From Pseudomonas alkylphenolica (lineage in GTDB: Bacteria; Pseudomonadota; Gammaproteobacteria; Pseudomonadales; Pseudomonadaceae), in assembly GCF_004025535.1 (NCBI RefSeq), contig NZ_QJRG01000047.1, positions 1,054,001-1,118,000 of the forward strand: DNA of 64,000 nt, written 5' to 3'. The notes beneath the pieces were generated by a model. The model searched no databases. It was not told the DNA's origin and was given only the letters and a program-made list of their open reading frames with translations. The position numbers were made by a program, and so were the translations under genes. Within the stretch, counting starts at the first letter, position 1, and the number at the start of each line of letters is the position of its first letter. Below are positions 25,921-33,342 of the stretch, piece after piece.

Positions 25921-27099
25921 TCACTGGCCGTTGTGCTGAACGATGGCGGGGGCGTCTTTGCCCGCGTTATCGATCCGTACCTGGTCGCCGGGGTTGACGT
26001 GTTGCAGGCCTTCGACCACCACTTGGTCACCCGGGGCCAAACCCTGGATGACAATCCAGCGGTCGTTCTGCACGGCCCCAAGTACCAGTGTGCGCTCGGT
26101 GATGCGCTGCTGGGCGTCGACCAGCAGTACCCGCGGGTTGCCGGCGCTGTCGCGCAAGATGGCGCGCTGCGGCACACTGATCGCTTGCTGCTTGACGGCC
26201 TGCTCCAGGCGCAGGCGAATGAAGCTGCCTGGCAGCAGGTCGAGGTCGGGGTTCGGGAACTCGCTGCGCAAGGTGATCTGCCCGGTGCTCTGGTCGACAC
26301 TGATGTCGGAGAACAGCAGCTTGCCTGGCAAGGGGTAAGGCGTACCGTCGTCCTGGATCAGCGTGGCACTGGCCTGGTTCTGCCCGACCTGCTGCAATTC
26401 GCCGGAACGCAAGGCGCGGCGCAGGGCATTGAGTTCACGGGTCGACTGGGTGACATCGGCGTGAATCGGGTCAAGCTGCTGAATGGTTGCCAGCGGCGTG
26501 CTTTCGTTCTGGCCAACCAATGCACCTTCGGTTACCAGGGCGCGACCGATGCGCCCGGAGATCGGTGCGGTGACCGTTGCATAGCCCAGGTTCAGTTGCG
26601 CGCGCTCCAGTGCCGCCTTGGCCTCGGCGACAGCGGCATCGGCCTGCATCAGCGCGGCGCGGGCGTTGTCGTGGTCCTGGCGGCTGACGGCGTTGATGGT
26701 GATCAGCTCGCGGTAGCGGTCATTCTGCAGACGCGCCTGGTAGCGGGTCGCCTCGGCCTTGGCCAGGATGGCGCGGGCGCTGTCGACGTCGGCTTTGAAC
26801 GGTGCCGGATCGATGCGGAACAGCACGTCGCCTTGCTTGACGTCGCTGCCTTCACGGTACACGCGCTTGAGCACCACACCGGCCACCCGCGCGCGCACTT
26901 CGGCGGTGCGCGGGGCCAGGATGCGGCCATTGAGTTCGGTGCTGATGGCCAGTGGCTGGGCGTGTACGGTTTCGATGCTCACGGCGCTTGGCGGTGCTTG
27001 CTCTTCACCTGGGTTGCTGTCATTGCAGGCACTGAGCGACAGCGGAATGACGAACAGCGCGAGCAGGGCGCGCAGACGGGCAGGGCTTGGAATGGGCAT
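25921..27099 (-). CDS. RND efflux periplasmic adaptor (membrane fusion lipoprotein)
   Basis: A 392-residue membrane fusion protein. The lipoprotein signal peptide ends in a lipobox, IPLSLSAC, followed by the barrel-sandwich and hairpin regions (RARVAGVVLKRVYREGSDVK, GYATVTAPISGRIGRALV). I chose ATG 27099, after GGAAG, since it gives a normal lipoprotein signal; the reading from 27210 adds 37 unlike residues. It bridges the RND pump to an outer-membrane channel. First gene of the pump operon, divergent from the response regulator, with a 10-bp-period direct repeat between them. Confidence 0.9.
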   Translation of the reverse strand: MPIPSPARLRALLALFVIPLSLSACNDSNPGEEQAPPSAVSIETVHAQPLAISTELNGRILAPRTAEVRARVAGVVLKRVYREGSDVKQGDVLFRIDPAPFKADVDSARAILAKAEATRYQARLQNDRYRELITINAVSRQDHDNARAALMQADAAVAEAKAALERAQLNLGYATVTAPISGRIGRALVTEGALVGQNESTPLATIQQLDPIHADVTQSTRELNALRRALRSGELQQVGQNQASATLIQDDGTPYPLPGKLLFSDISVDQSTGQITLRSEFPNPDLDLLPGSFIRLRLEQAVKQQAISVPQRAILRDSAGNPRVLLVDAQQRITERTLVLGAVQNDRWIVIQGLAPGDQVVVEGLQHVNPGDQVRIDNAGKDAPAIVQHNGQ

Positions 27100-27172
27100 G
27101 CGGATCTTCCATAAATGACCCGGCAATGCTAAGGCAGGAGGCCAACGTCCAACTGTTAAGCTGTGTAGGCCG

Positions 27173-27190
27173 AGTGTGAAAAAGTGTGAA
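27173..27190. promoter_or_regulatory. direct repeat, candidate response-regulator site
   Basis: AGTGTGAA occurs at 27173-27180 and 27183-27190, exactly one helical turn (10 bp) apart, in the divergent region between the efflux operon and the OmpR-type regulator. OmpR/PhoP-family regulators usually bind such head-to-tail repeats. Confidence 0.45.
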
Positions 27191-27256
27191 GGGTTGCACA
27201 GGCCGTGCATAAGGTCCTATATCCTTGCCTGACTTTTCCTGTCTGTCAAACTGCCC

Positions 27257-27958
27257 ATGCCCAACATCCTCCTGGTCGAAGACGACTGCGCCTTGTCTGA
27301 ACTGATTGCCAGCTACCTGCAGCGCAATGATTTTTGCGTGAGCGTGATTGCCCGGGGTGACCACGTGCTGGCGGAGGCCCGACGCAACAAACCGGACCTG
27401 GTGATCCTCGACCTGATGCTGCCTGGCCTCGACGGCTTGCAGGTGTGCCGGTTGCTACGTGCCGAGTCGCAGTCGCTGCCGATCCTCATGCTCACCGCAC
27501 GCGACGACAGCCATGACCAGGTGCTGGGCCTGGAGATGGGCGCCGACGATTACGTCACCAAACCCTGCGAGCCTCGGGTATTGCTGGCCAGGGTGCGCAC
27601 CCTGCTGCGTCGTAGCAGCATCAACGAGCCGCGTCTGGAGAGCGACCTGATCGTCGTCGGCGGCCTGCGAATCGACCTGGCCGAGCGCACGGTGTTCTGG
27701 CGTGAACAGGAGGTGGAGCTGTCCAGCGGCGAGTACAACCTGCTGGTGGTGCTGGCGCGCAATGCCGGGGTGGTGCTCAGCCGTGACCGCATCCTGCAGC
27801 AGCTGCGCGGTATCGAATTCAATGGCACCGACCGTTCGGTGGACGTGGCCATTTCCAAGCTGCGCCGCAAGTTCGACGACAGTGCCGGCGAAGCGCGCAA
27901 GATCAAGACCGTGTGGGGCAAGGGCTACCTGTTCAGCCGCCTGGAATGGGAGTTCTGA
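27257..27958 (+). CDS. OmpR-family response regulator (RstA-like)
   Basis: A 233-residue regulator: receiver domain (ILLVEDDCALSELI, phospho-acceptor Asp in VILDLMLPGLDG, TAR and the K of DYVTKPCEP) and a C-terminal winged helix (ELSSGEYNLLVVLARNAGVV, DVAISKLRRKFDD, KTVWGKGYLF). It pairs with the kinase that starts eight bases after its stop. Divergent from the RND operon, which it probably controls. The RstA resemblance is by overall pattern only. Confidence 0.9.
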   Translation: MPNILLVEDDCALSELIASYLQRNDFCVSVIARGDHVLAEARRNKPDLVILDLMLPGLDGLQVCRLLRAESQSLPILMLTARDDSHDQVLGLEMGADDYVTKPCEPRVLLARVRTLLRRSSINEPRLESDLIVVGGLRIDLAERTVFWREQEVELSSGEYNLLVVLARNAGVVLSRDRILQQLRGIEFNGTDRSVDVAISKLRRKFDDSAGEARKIKTVWGKGYLFSRLEWEF

Positions 27959-27965
27959 GGCGGCC

Positions 27966-29264
27966 ATGCTGAAGATCCTGGTTCGCCTGTACCTGGTGAT
28001 CATCGTTGCTTACGCCGGCGCCTTGCTGCTGATTCCCGACGCCATTGTCGGTGCGTTTCATGATCGCTTCATTGCCTACAACCTGAACCAGGCCAAAGGC
28101 GTGCAGAAGCTGATCGTCGAGCGCTTTCGCCAGGTACCCGCAGACCAGTGGCCTGCAGTCGAGCGGGAATTGGCGGCGGATTTCGCACCCCTGCAGATAG
28201 AGCTGCGCCGTCAGGACCAGATCGGTCTGTCGCCCGATGAGCGTGCGCGTCTGGCGGGCGGGGAGAATGTCGTGCGCCTGGGCGATTGGGGTTATTACAA
28301 ATCGGCCCTGGCGCCACTGGACCCGACCTGGGCGGTGGAACTGCGCAACCCGCCGGACCCGTTGGACATCAACCTGATCTCCTGGGGCGTGACGGTGCTG
28401 ATCGTTGCTGCGCTGCTGGGCTGTTTGTTGCTCTGGGTGTGGCCGCACTGGCGCGACCTTGAACGGCTCAAGGAAACCGCGCGCAGCCTGGGCCAGGGGC
28501 GTTTGTCGGAACGTACGCAGATTCCGGCGCGTTCAAACATTGGCGAGCTGGCCGAGGTGTTTGACACCATGGCCCAGGACGTTGAACGCTTGCTGACCCA
28601 GCAACGTGAACTGCTCAATGCCGTCTCCCATGAACTGCGCACGCCATTGACCCGGCTCGATTTCGGCCTGGTGCTGTTGTTCGACGAAGTCCCACCGCAT
28701 TGCCGCAAGCGTTTGCTGGAACTGGTCGGGCACGTACGCGAACTGGACGAACTGGTACTCGAGTTGCTGTCTTACAGCCGTCTGCAGAATGCCGATCAGG
28801 CCCGCGAGCGGGTCGAAGTTTCGTTGCTCGAACTGGTCGACAGCATTCTGGGCAGTTTTGCCGAAGAGCTCGATGGCCGGGGTATTGAATGGCAGGTGCG
28901 GGCCGACGATAGCTTGCCGCGCTTTGTCCTCGACCCGCGCCTGACCGCCAGAGCCTTGCAGAACCTGGTGCGCAACGCCATGCGCTACTGCGACCGGCAA
29001 CTGATGCTGCGCCTGAACCTGGATGCCGAAGGGCACTGCCTGCTGACCGTGGAGGATGACGGCATCGGCATTCCGCCGGACCAGCGGGATCTGATTTTCC
29101 AGCCGTTCTATCGACTGGACCGCAGCCGCGACCGGGCGACCGGTGGTTTCGGCCTGGGCCTGGCGATCAGCCGACGGGCCATCGAAAGCCAGGGTGGAAC
29201 CCTGACCGTTGGCCAGTCGGCGCTGGGCGGGGCCAAGTTCACGATTCGCCTGCCGCGCGTGTAG
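27966..29264 (+). CDS. sensor histidine kinase (RstB-like)
   Basis: A 432-residue kinase: N-terminal membrane helix (LVRLYLVIIVAYAGALLLI), a periplasmic loop of about 110 residues, second helix (INLISWGVTVLIVAALLGCL), HAMP linker, dimerisation domain with the phospho-histidine in NAVSHELRTPLTRLD, and an ATPase domain (NLVRNAMRYC, VEDDGIGIPPDQ, GGFGLGLAISRR). It starts at ATG 27966, just after the response-regulator stop; the longer reading overlaps that gene. The signal is unknown, but the pump next door suggests envelope stress or a toxic compound. Confidence 0.9.
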   Translation: MLKILVRLYLVIIVAYAGALLLIPDAIVGAFHDRFIAYNLNQAKGVQKLIVERFRQVPADQWPAVERELAADFAPLQIELRRQDQIGLSPDERARLAGGENVVRLGDWGYYKSALAPLDPTWAVELRNPPDPLDINLISWGVTVLIVAALLGCLLLWVWPHWRDLERLKETARSLGQGRLSERTQIPARSNIGELAEVFDTMAQDVERLLTQQRELLNAVSHELRTPLTRLDFGLVLLFDEVPPHCRKRLLELVGHVRELDELVLELLSYSRLQNADQARERVEVSLLELVDSILGSFAEELDGRGIEWQVRADDSLPRFVLDPRLTARALQNLVRNAMRYCDRQLMLRLNLDAEGHCLLTVEDDGIGIPPDQRDLIFQPFYRLDRSRDRATGGFGLGLAISRRAIESQGGTLTVGQSALGGAKFTIRLPRV

Positions 29265-29267
29265 CGG

Positions 29268-30356
29268 CTAGACGCTGACCTCTTCCCGCCACAGCACATA
29301 GCGGTCCTTGCCTGCGTGCTTGGCCTGGTACAAGGCCTCGTCGGCCTTGACCAGGGCATTGGTCAGGCTGTCGTCCTGCAGGATGCGGGTCAGGCCGATG
29401 CTGATGGTCACCGGGTGCGCGACGGTGTCTTCCCGCACTTGCGTACACAATGCCGCTACGCGCTGCTCGGCATCGGCCTGGTTGAGGCCCCAGAGGTAGA
29501 TGACGAATTCCTCGCCGCCCAGCCGCGCATACTCGAACTCGGTCATCGACGCTTTGATGTTCGCTGCAGTGCGCTTGAGCACCACATCGCCAATATCATG
29601 GCCGAACTGATCGTTGACCTTCTTGAAGTTGTCGATGTCGATCATTGCCAGGTAGCGGCTTTGCGCGTCGTCTTCCTTCAGGTGGGTTTGCGCCTTGGCC
29701 ATGAACGAACGGCGGTTGGGGATTTCCGTCAGGGCGTCGATGTACGCCTGGTCCAGCAACACTTTCGACAGGTAGAAGTTGTACAGCTTGGCGCGGCGCA
29801 TCTTCAGGTAGGTGTAGACGATCAGGCCGTTGATGAACACCAGGTAGCACACGAACATCAGGCCGCGCAGCTCGAGCAGGTGCATATCGGCGACCTGGAA
29901 CGGCTGCAGGTTGAGCCAGGTGACCACCAACACGGCAAAAAACGCCCAGCGCCGAACCGGCAGCACCGAGACGCTGTACAGCACACTGGAGCCGCCCAGT
30001 ACCAGCCAGGCCGGGCGCAAGCCGATCGGCAGGCCTTCGATCACCAGGCGCATGGCCAGGGTTATCACCGCAATGAACACTAGGTTGAGCAGGTCAAAAT
30101 GCGCGGCCTTGCGGGTGAAGGCGAGGATGATGGTGAGGGTCACCATCACCGTTATGAAGGCCATGGAAATCCAGGTGAAATCCTGTTGGCCGAGGTAGCT
30201 GACGATCAGGTCGAACAGGGTCCAGATGCCGATGCTGACACAGAAGATCAGGATGCAGAACGAATGCAGGCTTTCGAAATCATGTTGGCGAAATTCCTGG
30301 CGAAGCTCGGGTGGTGCGACGTTCCTGCGCACCTGTTGCTCTATGGTCTTGTACAT
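29268..30356 (-). CDS. membrane diguanylate cyclase (GGDEF)
   Basis: A 362-codon gene (about 361 residues). Six hydrophobic segments (about residues 35-185, including LLNLVFIAVITLAMRLVI) form a membrane sensor; the C-terminal GGDEF domain has DALTEIPNRRSFMAKA and the active site ARLGGEEFVIY, a catalytically competent GGEEF form. No RxxD inhibitory site is seen before the active site, so product inhibition may be lacking. It makes cyclic di-GMP at the inner membrane, favouring biofilm. I start it at ATG 30356 (AAGGCC upstream). Its end is four bases from the kinase stop on the other strand. Confidence 0.87.
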   Translation of the reverse strand: MYKTIEQQVRRNVAPPELRQEFRQHDFESLHSFCILIFCVSIGIWTLFDLIVSYLGQQDFTWISMAFITVMVTLTIILAFTRKAAHFDLLNLVFIAVITLAMRLVIEGLPIGLRPAWLVLGGSSVLYSVSVLPVRRWAFFAVLVVTWLNLQPFQVADMHLLELRGLMFVCYLVFINGLIVYTYLKMRRAKLYNFYLSKVLLDQAYIDALTEIPNRRSFMAKAQTHLKEDDAQSRYLAMIDIDNFKKVNDQFGHDIGDVVLKRTAANIKASMTEFEYARLGGEEFVIYLWGLNQADAEQRVAALCTQVREDTVAHPVTISIGLTRILQDDSLTNALVKADEALYQAKHAGKDRYVLWREEVSV

Positions 30357-30441
30357 GCTGGCCTTGCGAATTCGATAAATGCTGGATGAAGGCAGTGGCG
30401 GGTGCAGGGAAGACAGGTTAGCGCAAATTTGCACGTTCCAT

Positions 30442-31596
30442 TCATGCCTCAGGCACCTCACGCCGATGCTCCTCGAGCCAGCGGCTTAACCGTTCGGCGA
30501 TTCGCCCGCTGGCGTTTCCGTCGCCATAGGGAGTGAACACCCGGCTCATTTGCTTATAGACGGCCGGGTCGTCCAGCAGGGCGCTGGTTTCCTTGACGAT
30601 CCGTTCGGTGAGGGTGCCGACCAGCTTCACTGTGCCGCCTTCCAGCACCGAGGGGCGGTCGGTGACTTTGCGCAATACCAGCAACGGTTTGCCCAGGGCC
30701 GGCGCTTCCTCCTGAATGCCGCCGGAGTCGGTGAGGATCAGGTAGGCACGGTCCATCAGCCAGACGAAATGCCGGTAGTCCTGGGGCGGTATCAACACAA
30801 TGTTCGGTTGGTGCGAGAGCAGGGCGTAAACGGCTGTCTGCACGTTGGGATTGAGGTGCACCGGGTAGACGAACTGTACATCCGGGTAACGCAGGGCCAG
30901 TTCCGCCAGGGCCAGGCAGATGCGTTCAAAGCCCTGGCCGAAATTTTCCCGGCGGTGGCCGGTGATCAGCACCAGGCGCTGGTCATCGCGCAGGTGTGCC
31001 AGTGGCGAGTCGGTGCCGGGTCGCCACTGGCTGTTTTTCAGGTAATCACGCATCCAGAACAAGGCATCGATCACCGTGTTGCCGGTGACTTCGATCTGCT
31101 CCAGTGCCACGCCTTCACGTAGTAAATTGTCGCGAGACTTGGTGGTGGGCGGAAAGTGCAGGTCGGCGATCACCCCGGTCAGGCGCCGGTTGGCTTCTTC
31201 CGGCCAGGGCGCCTTGATGTTGCCGGAACGCAGGCCGGCCTCGACATGCCCGATCGGGATCTGACGGTTGAAGGCGGCGAGGGCGGCAATGAAACTGGTG
31301 GTGGTGTTGCCGTGGACCAGAACGATTTCCGGCTTGATCCGCGCATAGGTTGCATCCAGTTGTTCCATCAACTGTTGTGACAGGCTGTTGAGGCTCTGGT
31401 TCTGGGTCATCACGTGCAGGTCTTCATCGACACTCAGGCCAAAATCGTTGAGCACCTGCTGGAGCATTTCCCGATGCTGGCCAGTCGAGCAGATGTTCAG
31501 GTCGATGTCTGGCCATTCGCGTAATACGCGGGCCAGGGGCGCCATCTTGATTGCTTCGGGGCGTGTGCCAAAAACCATCATGACTGTGTAGGCCAT
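30442..31596 (-). CDS. wecB: UDP-N-acetylglucosamine 2-epimerase
   Basis: A 384-residue non-hydrolysing epimerase: VMMVFGTRPEAIKMAPLARV at the N-terminus, VLVHGNTTTSFIAALAAFN, VEAGLRSGN, ITGHRRENFGQGFERI and LTDSGGIQEEAPALGKPLLV are all WecB signatures. It makes UDP-ManNAc for surface polysaccharides (enterobacterial common antigen-like, O-antigen or capsule). No other polysaccharide genes are beside it, so it may serve a pathway elsewhere. The start is ATG 31596; a direct repeat of AGTGTGC lies just upstream. It is read toward the diguanylate cyclase, 85 bp away. Confidence 0.92.
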   Translation of the reverse strand: MAYTVMMVFGTRPEAIKMAPLARVLREWPDIDLNICSTGQHREMLQQVLNDFGLSVDEDLHVMTQNQSLNSLSQQLMEQLDATYARIKPEIVLVHGNTTTSFIAALAAFNRQIPIGHVEAGLRSGNIKAPWPEEANRRLTGVIADLHFPPTTKSRDNLLREGVALEQIEVTGNTVIDALFWMRDYLKNSQWRPGTDSPLAHLRDDQRLVLITGHRRENFGQGFERICLALAELALRYPDVQFVYPVHLNPNVQTAVYALLSHQPNIVLIPPQDYRHFVWLMDRAYLILTDSGGIQEEAPALGKPLLVLRKVTDRPSVLEGGTVKLVGTLTERIVKETSALLDDPAVYKQMSRVFTPYGDGNASGRIAERLSRWLEEHRREVPEA

Positions 31597-31618
31597 CGTC
31601 GCGATCCTCGTCCCGGCC

Positions 31619-31635
31619 AGTGTGCAAAAGTGTGC
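31619..31635. promoter_or_regulatory. direct repeat upstream of wecB
   Basis: AGTGTGC at 31619-31625 and 31629-31635, with a 10-bp period, starting 23 bp before the wecB ATG. It closely resembles the AGTGTGAA repeat at 27173-27190 in both sequence and spacing. Confidence 0.35.
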
Positions 31636-31746
31636 GATTCGAAGGGATTCAACTGTTAGATACAAGCAGCAGAACGGGGGGTTGTCCACTGGCAGAGACA
31701 GATTTCCGGCGCCAGCGGGGCTGGTTTTAGAGCGGTTGCAACGCGG

Positions 31747-32637
31747 TCAGCGGGTGGTGCTGACCTGCGCCTGCAGCCAGTCCATAAATGCCCTGACAGC
31801 CGGGCGTCGCTCGTGTCCGGGGACACACACGGCACAGTACTGCGCAGCCGGCAGGCGAATGTTTTCGCACCAGGGCTGCAGCAATCCTTTGGCGACGCTT
31901 TCGGCCACCAGCACGTTACTGGCCAGTACCGGACCATGGCCGGCCAGGGCGGCCTGCAAGGCATGGTGTTCGTCATCGTAATGGTGCAGGCGCGCGCGTT
32001 GCAGCCAGTGCGCTTTACCGGCCTGGGCGCACCAGCGCGGCCAGTCGATTGCTGCACCGCTGGCTGAAACCCAGGGTGCTTCGATCAGCGTCAGCGGTTG
32101 GTCGGTTGCAGGTTCCTGCCAGCCGGGCGGGGTATAGACCGCAAAGTACTCAGGCAGCAGCGGCAGGCGGTACAGTCTTGGGTCAGCATTGAATTCGGCG
32201 CGCAGAGCCAGGTCGAGGTCACGGTCACGGTGCAGATCGATCACCTCGTTACCGGTGAGCACCCGTACCTGGATGTCAGGGTGACGCTGATAAAAATCGC
32301 CCAGGCGCGGAATCAGCCAGAGGCTGGCAAAGGCCGCCGTGGTGGTCAGGTTCAGTTGCTGTTGATCGCACGGGGGGAGCAAGGCAGTCAGTGCCTGCTG
32401 CAGATCGACCAGGCCGGCGTGGACCTGCTGATAGAGTTGCGCGCCTGTAGACGTCAGCGTCACCCGCTGCGCGCTGCGTTCAAACAGCATCAAACCGAGG
32501 TGGGTTTCCAGGCGTTTGATCTGGTGGGAAATGGCTGCCGGGGTCACCGCCAGTTCGTCGGCTGCAGCCTTGAAGCTACCCAGACGGGCCGCCGATTCGA
32601 AGGCGCGCAGGGCGGTCAGTGGCAGCTTGGCGAACAT
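31747..32637 (-). CDS. LysR-family regulator, GcvA-like, divergent from the PACE gene
   Basis: A 296-residue LysR regulator. The N-terminal HTH (LTALRAFESAARLGSFKAAA then LAVTPAAISHQIKRLE) and the GcvA/AmpR-type effector domain (AAFASLWLIPRLGDFYQRHP) are plain. ATG 32637 is preferred to a TTG three codons upstream. It is divergent from a PACE efflux gene 98 bp away with a perfect inverted repeat between, the standard layout for LysR-controlled PACE transporters. It probably activates that gene in response to a cationic or polyamine-like compound. Confidence 0.88.
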   Translation of the reverse strand: MFAKLPLTALRAFESAARLGSFKAAADELAVTPAAISHQIKRLETHLGLMLFERSAQRVTLTSTGAQLYQQVHAGLVDLQQALTALLPPCDQQQLNLTTTAAFASLWLIPRLGDFYQRHPDIQVRVLTGNEVIDLHRDRDLDLALRAEFNADPRLYRLPLLPEYFAVYTPPGWQEPATDQPLTLIEAPWVSASGAAIDWPRWCAQAGKAHWLQRARLHHYDDEHHALQAALAGHGPVLASNVLVAESVAKGLLQPWCENIRLPAAQYCAVCVPGHERRPAVRAFMDWLQAQVSTTR

Positions 32638-32649
32638 GACGCTCAACCT

Positions 32650-32668
32650 GATTGAGGGAGCCTCAATC
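32650..32668. promoter_or_regulatory. LysR operator candidate
   Basis: GATTGAGG (32650-32657) and CCTCAATC (32661-32668) form a perfect inverted repeat with a three-base spacer in the LysR-PACE divergent promoter. A related CTCAATTGAAG lies at about 32672-32682. Confidence 0.6.
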
Positions 32669-32734
32669 TAGCTCAATTGAAGGGGCCCCTCAACGCCATT
32701 ACGGTGGGGCTACATTCATTGCCCGGAGCTAATC

Positions 32735-33163
32735 ATGCAAGGCAAGGCGCGCAAGGTGGTTCAGGCCATCCTGTATGAAACCATCGCGGTGCTCTGCGTG
32801 ACTCCGGTGTTGTCCTGGGCGTTTGATGCCGGTATGGCCCATTCGGCGGCGTTGTCGCTGATCCTGTCGGCCGTGGCCCTGGCCTGGAACATGTTATACA
32901 ACTGGCTCTTTGAGTATTGGGAAGCTCGCCAGGCGCAACGGCGCCGTACGTTGTGGCGACGGTTTATGCATGCGTTCGGTTTTGAAGGCGGGCTGGTGTT
33001 GATCCTGCTGCCGGTGGTGGCCGGCTGGATGCAGATCAGCCTGTGGGCGGCGTTGCTGACCAACCTTGCACTGTTCCTGTTCTTCTTTGTGTACGCCTTT
33101 GTCTTTCAGTGGGCGTTCGATCAGCTGTTCGATGTGCCTGAATCCGCGCGCGAGACTGCTTGA
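32735..33163 (+). CDS. PACE family efflux transporter
   Basis: A 142-residue four-helix protein with two bacterial transmembrane-pair domains. It follows the AceI pattern: ILYETIAVLCVTPVLSWAF with the membrane glutamate, ALAWNMLYNWLFEYWE, FMHAFGFEGGLVLILLPVVA and a final FVYAFVFQWAFDQLFD. PACE proteins pump biocides such as chlorhexidine, and probably polyamines, out of the cell using the proton gradient. GGAGC precedes the ATG. Controlled, by inference, by the divergent LysR gene. Confidence 0.88.
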   Translation: MQGKARKVVQAILYETIAVLCVTPVLSWAFDAGMAHSAALSLILSAVALAWNMLYNWLFEYWEARQAQRRRTLWRRFMHAFGFEGGLVLILLPVVAGWMQISLWAALLTNLALFLFFFVYAFVFQWAFDQLFDVPESARETA

Positions 33164-33196
33164 CAGTGCCTGCGGGCCTGGGCTAGTTTCCCCGGC

Positions 33197-33262
33197 ATGA
33201 ACACATTCCTGCAGTTGCCTCAGCACAGCATTATTACCGCCATTATCAGTTTGGCGGGCTAG
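33197..33262 (+). CDS. ilvA leader peptide (21 aa)
   Basis: A 21-codon ORF upstream of ilvA with four isoleucine codons and one threonine codon in a six-codon block (12-17; ATT ATT ACC GCC ATT ATC, at 33230-33247). Its last codons overlap a GGCGGG segment that can pair with the following terminator stem. Isoleucine is the end product of the ilvA pathway, so stalling at these codons would signal need. The Shine-Dalgarno is weak, which is the main doubt. Confidence 0.65.
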   Translation: MNTFLQLPQHSIITAIISLAG

Positions 33263-33300
33263 CTGGCACTTGCACAGAACCCGCCCTGGAGGCGGGTTCT
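33237..33300 (+). promoter_or_regulatory. transcription attenuator of ilvA
   Basis: Four pairing segments in order: 1 CCGCC (33237-33241), 2 GGCGGG (33253-33258), 3 CCCGCC (33280-33285), 4 GGCGGG (33291-33296). 3:4 extends to the 10-bp hairpin AGAACCCGCC/GGCGGGTTCT (33276-33285 with 33291-33300), followed by TTCTCTC as the terminator; 2:3 is the antiterminator and 1:2 the protector. Segment 1 lies among the Ile/Thr codons. The T tract is imperfect. Confidence 0.65.
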
Positions 33301-33342
33301 TTCTCTCACTCCTGGGCACTTTTAAAAAACCAGGAGTCATCG

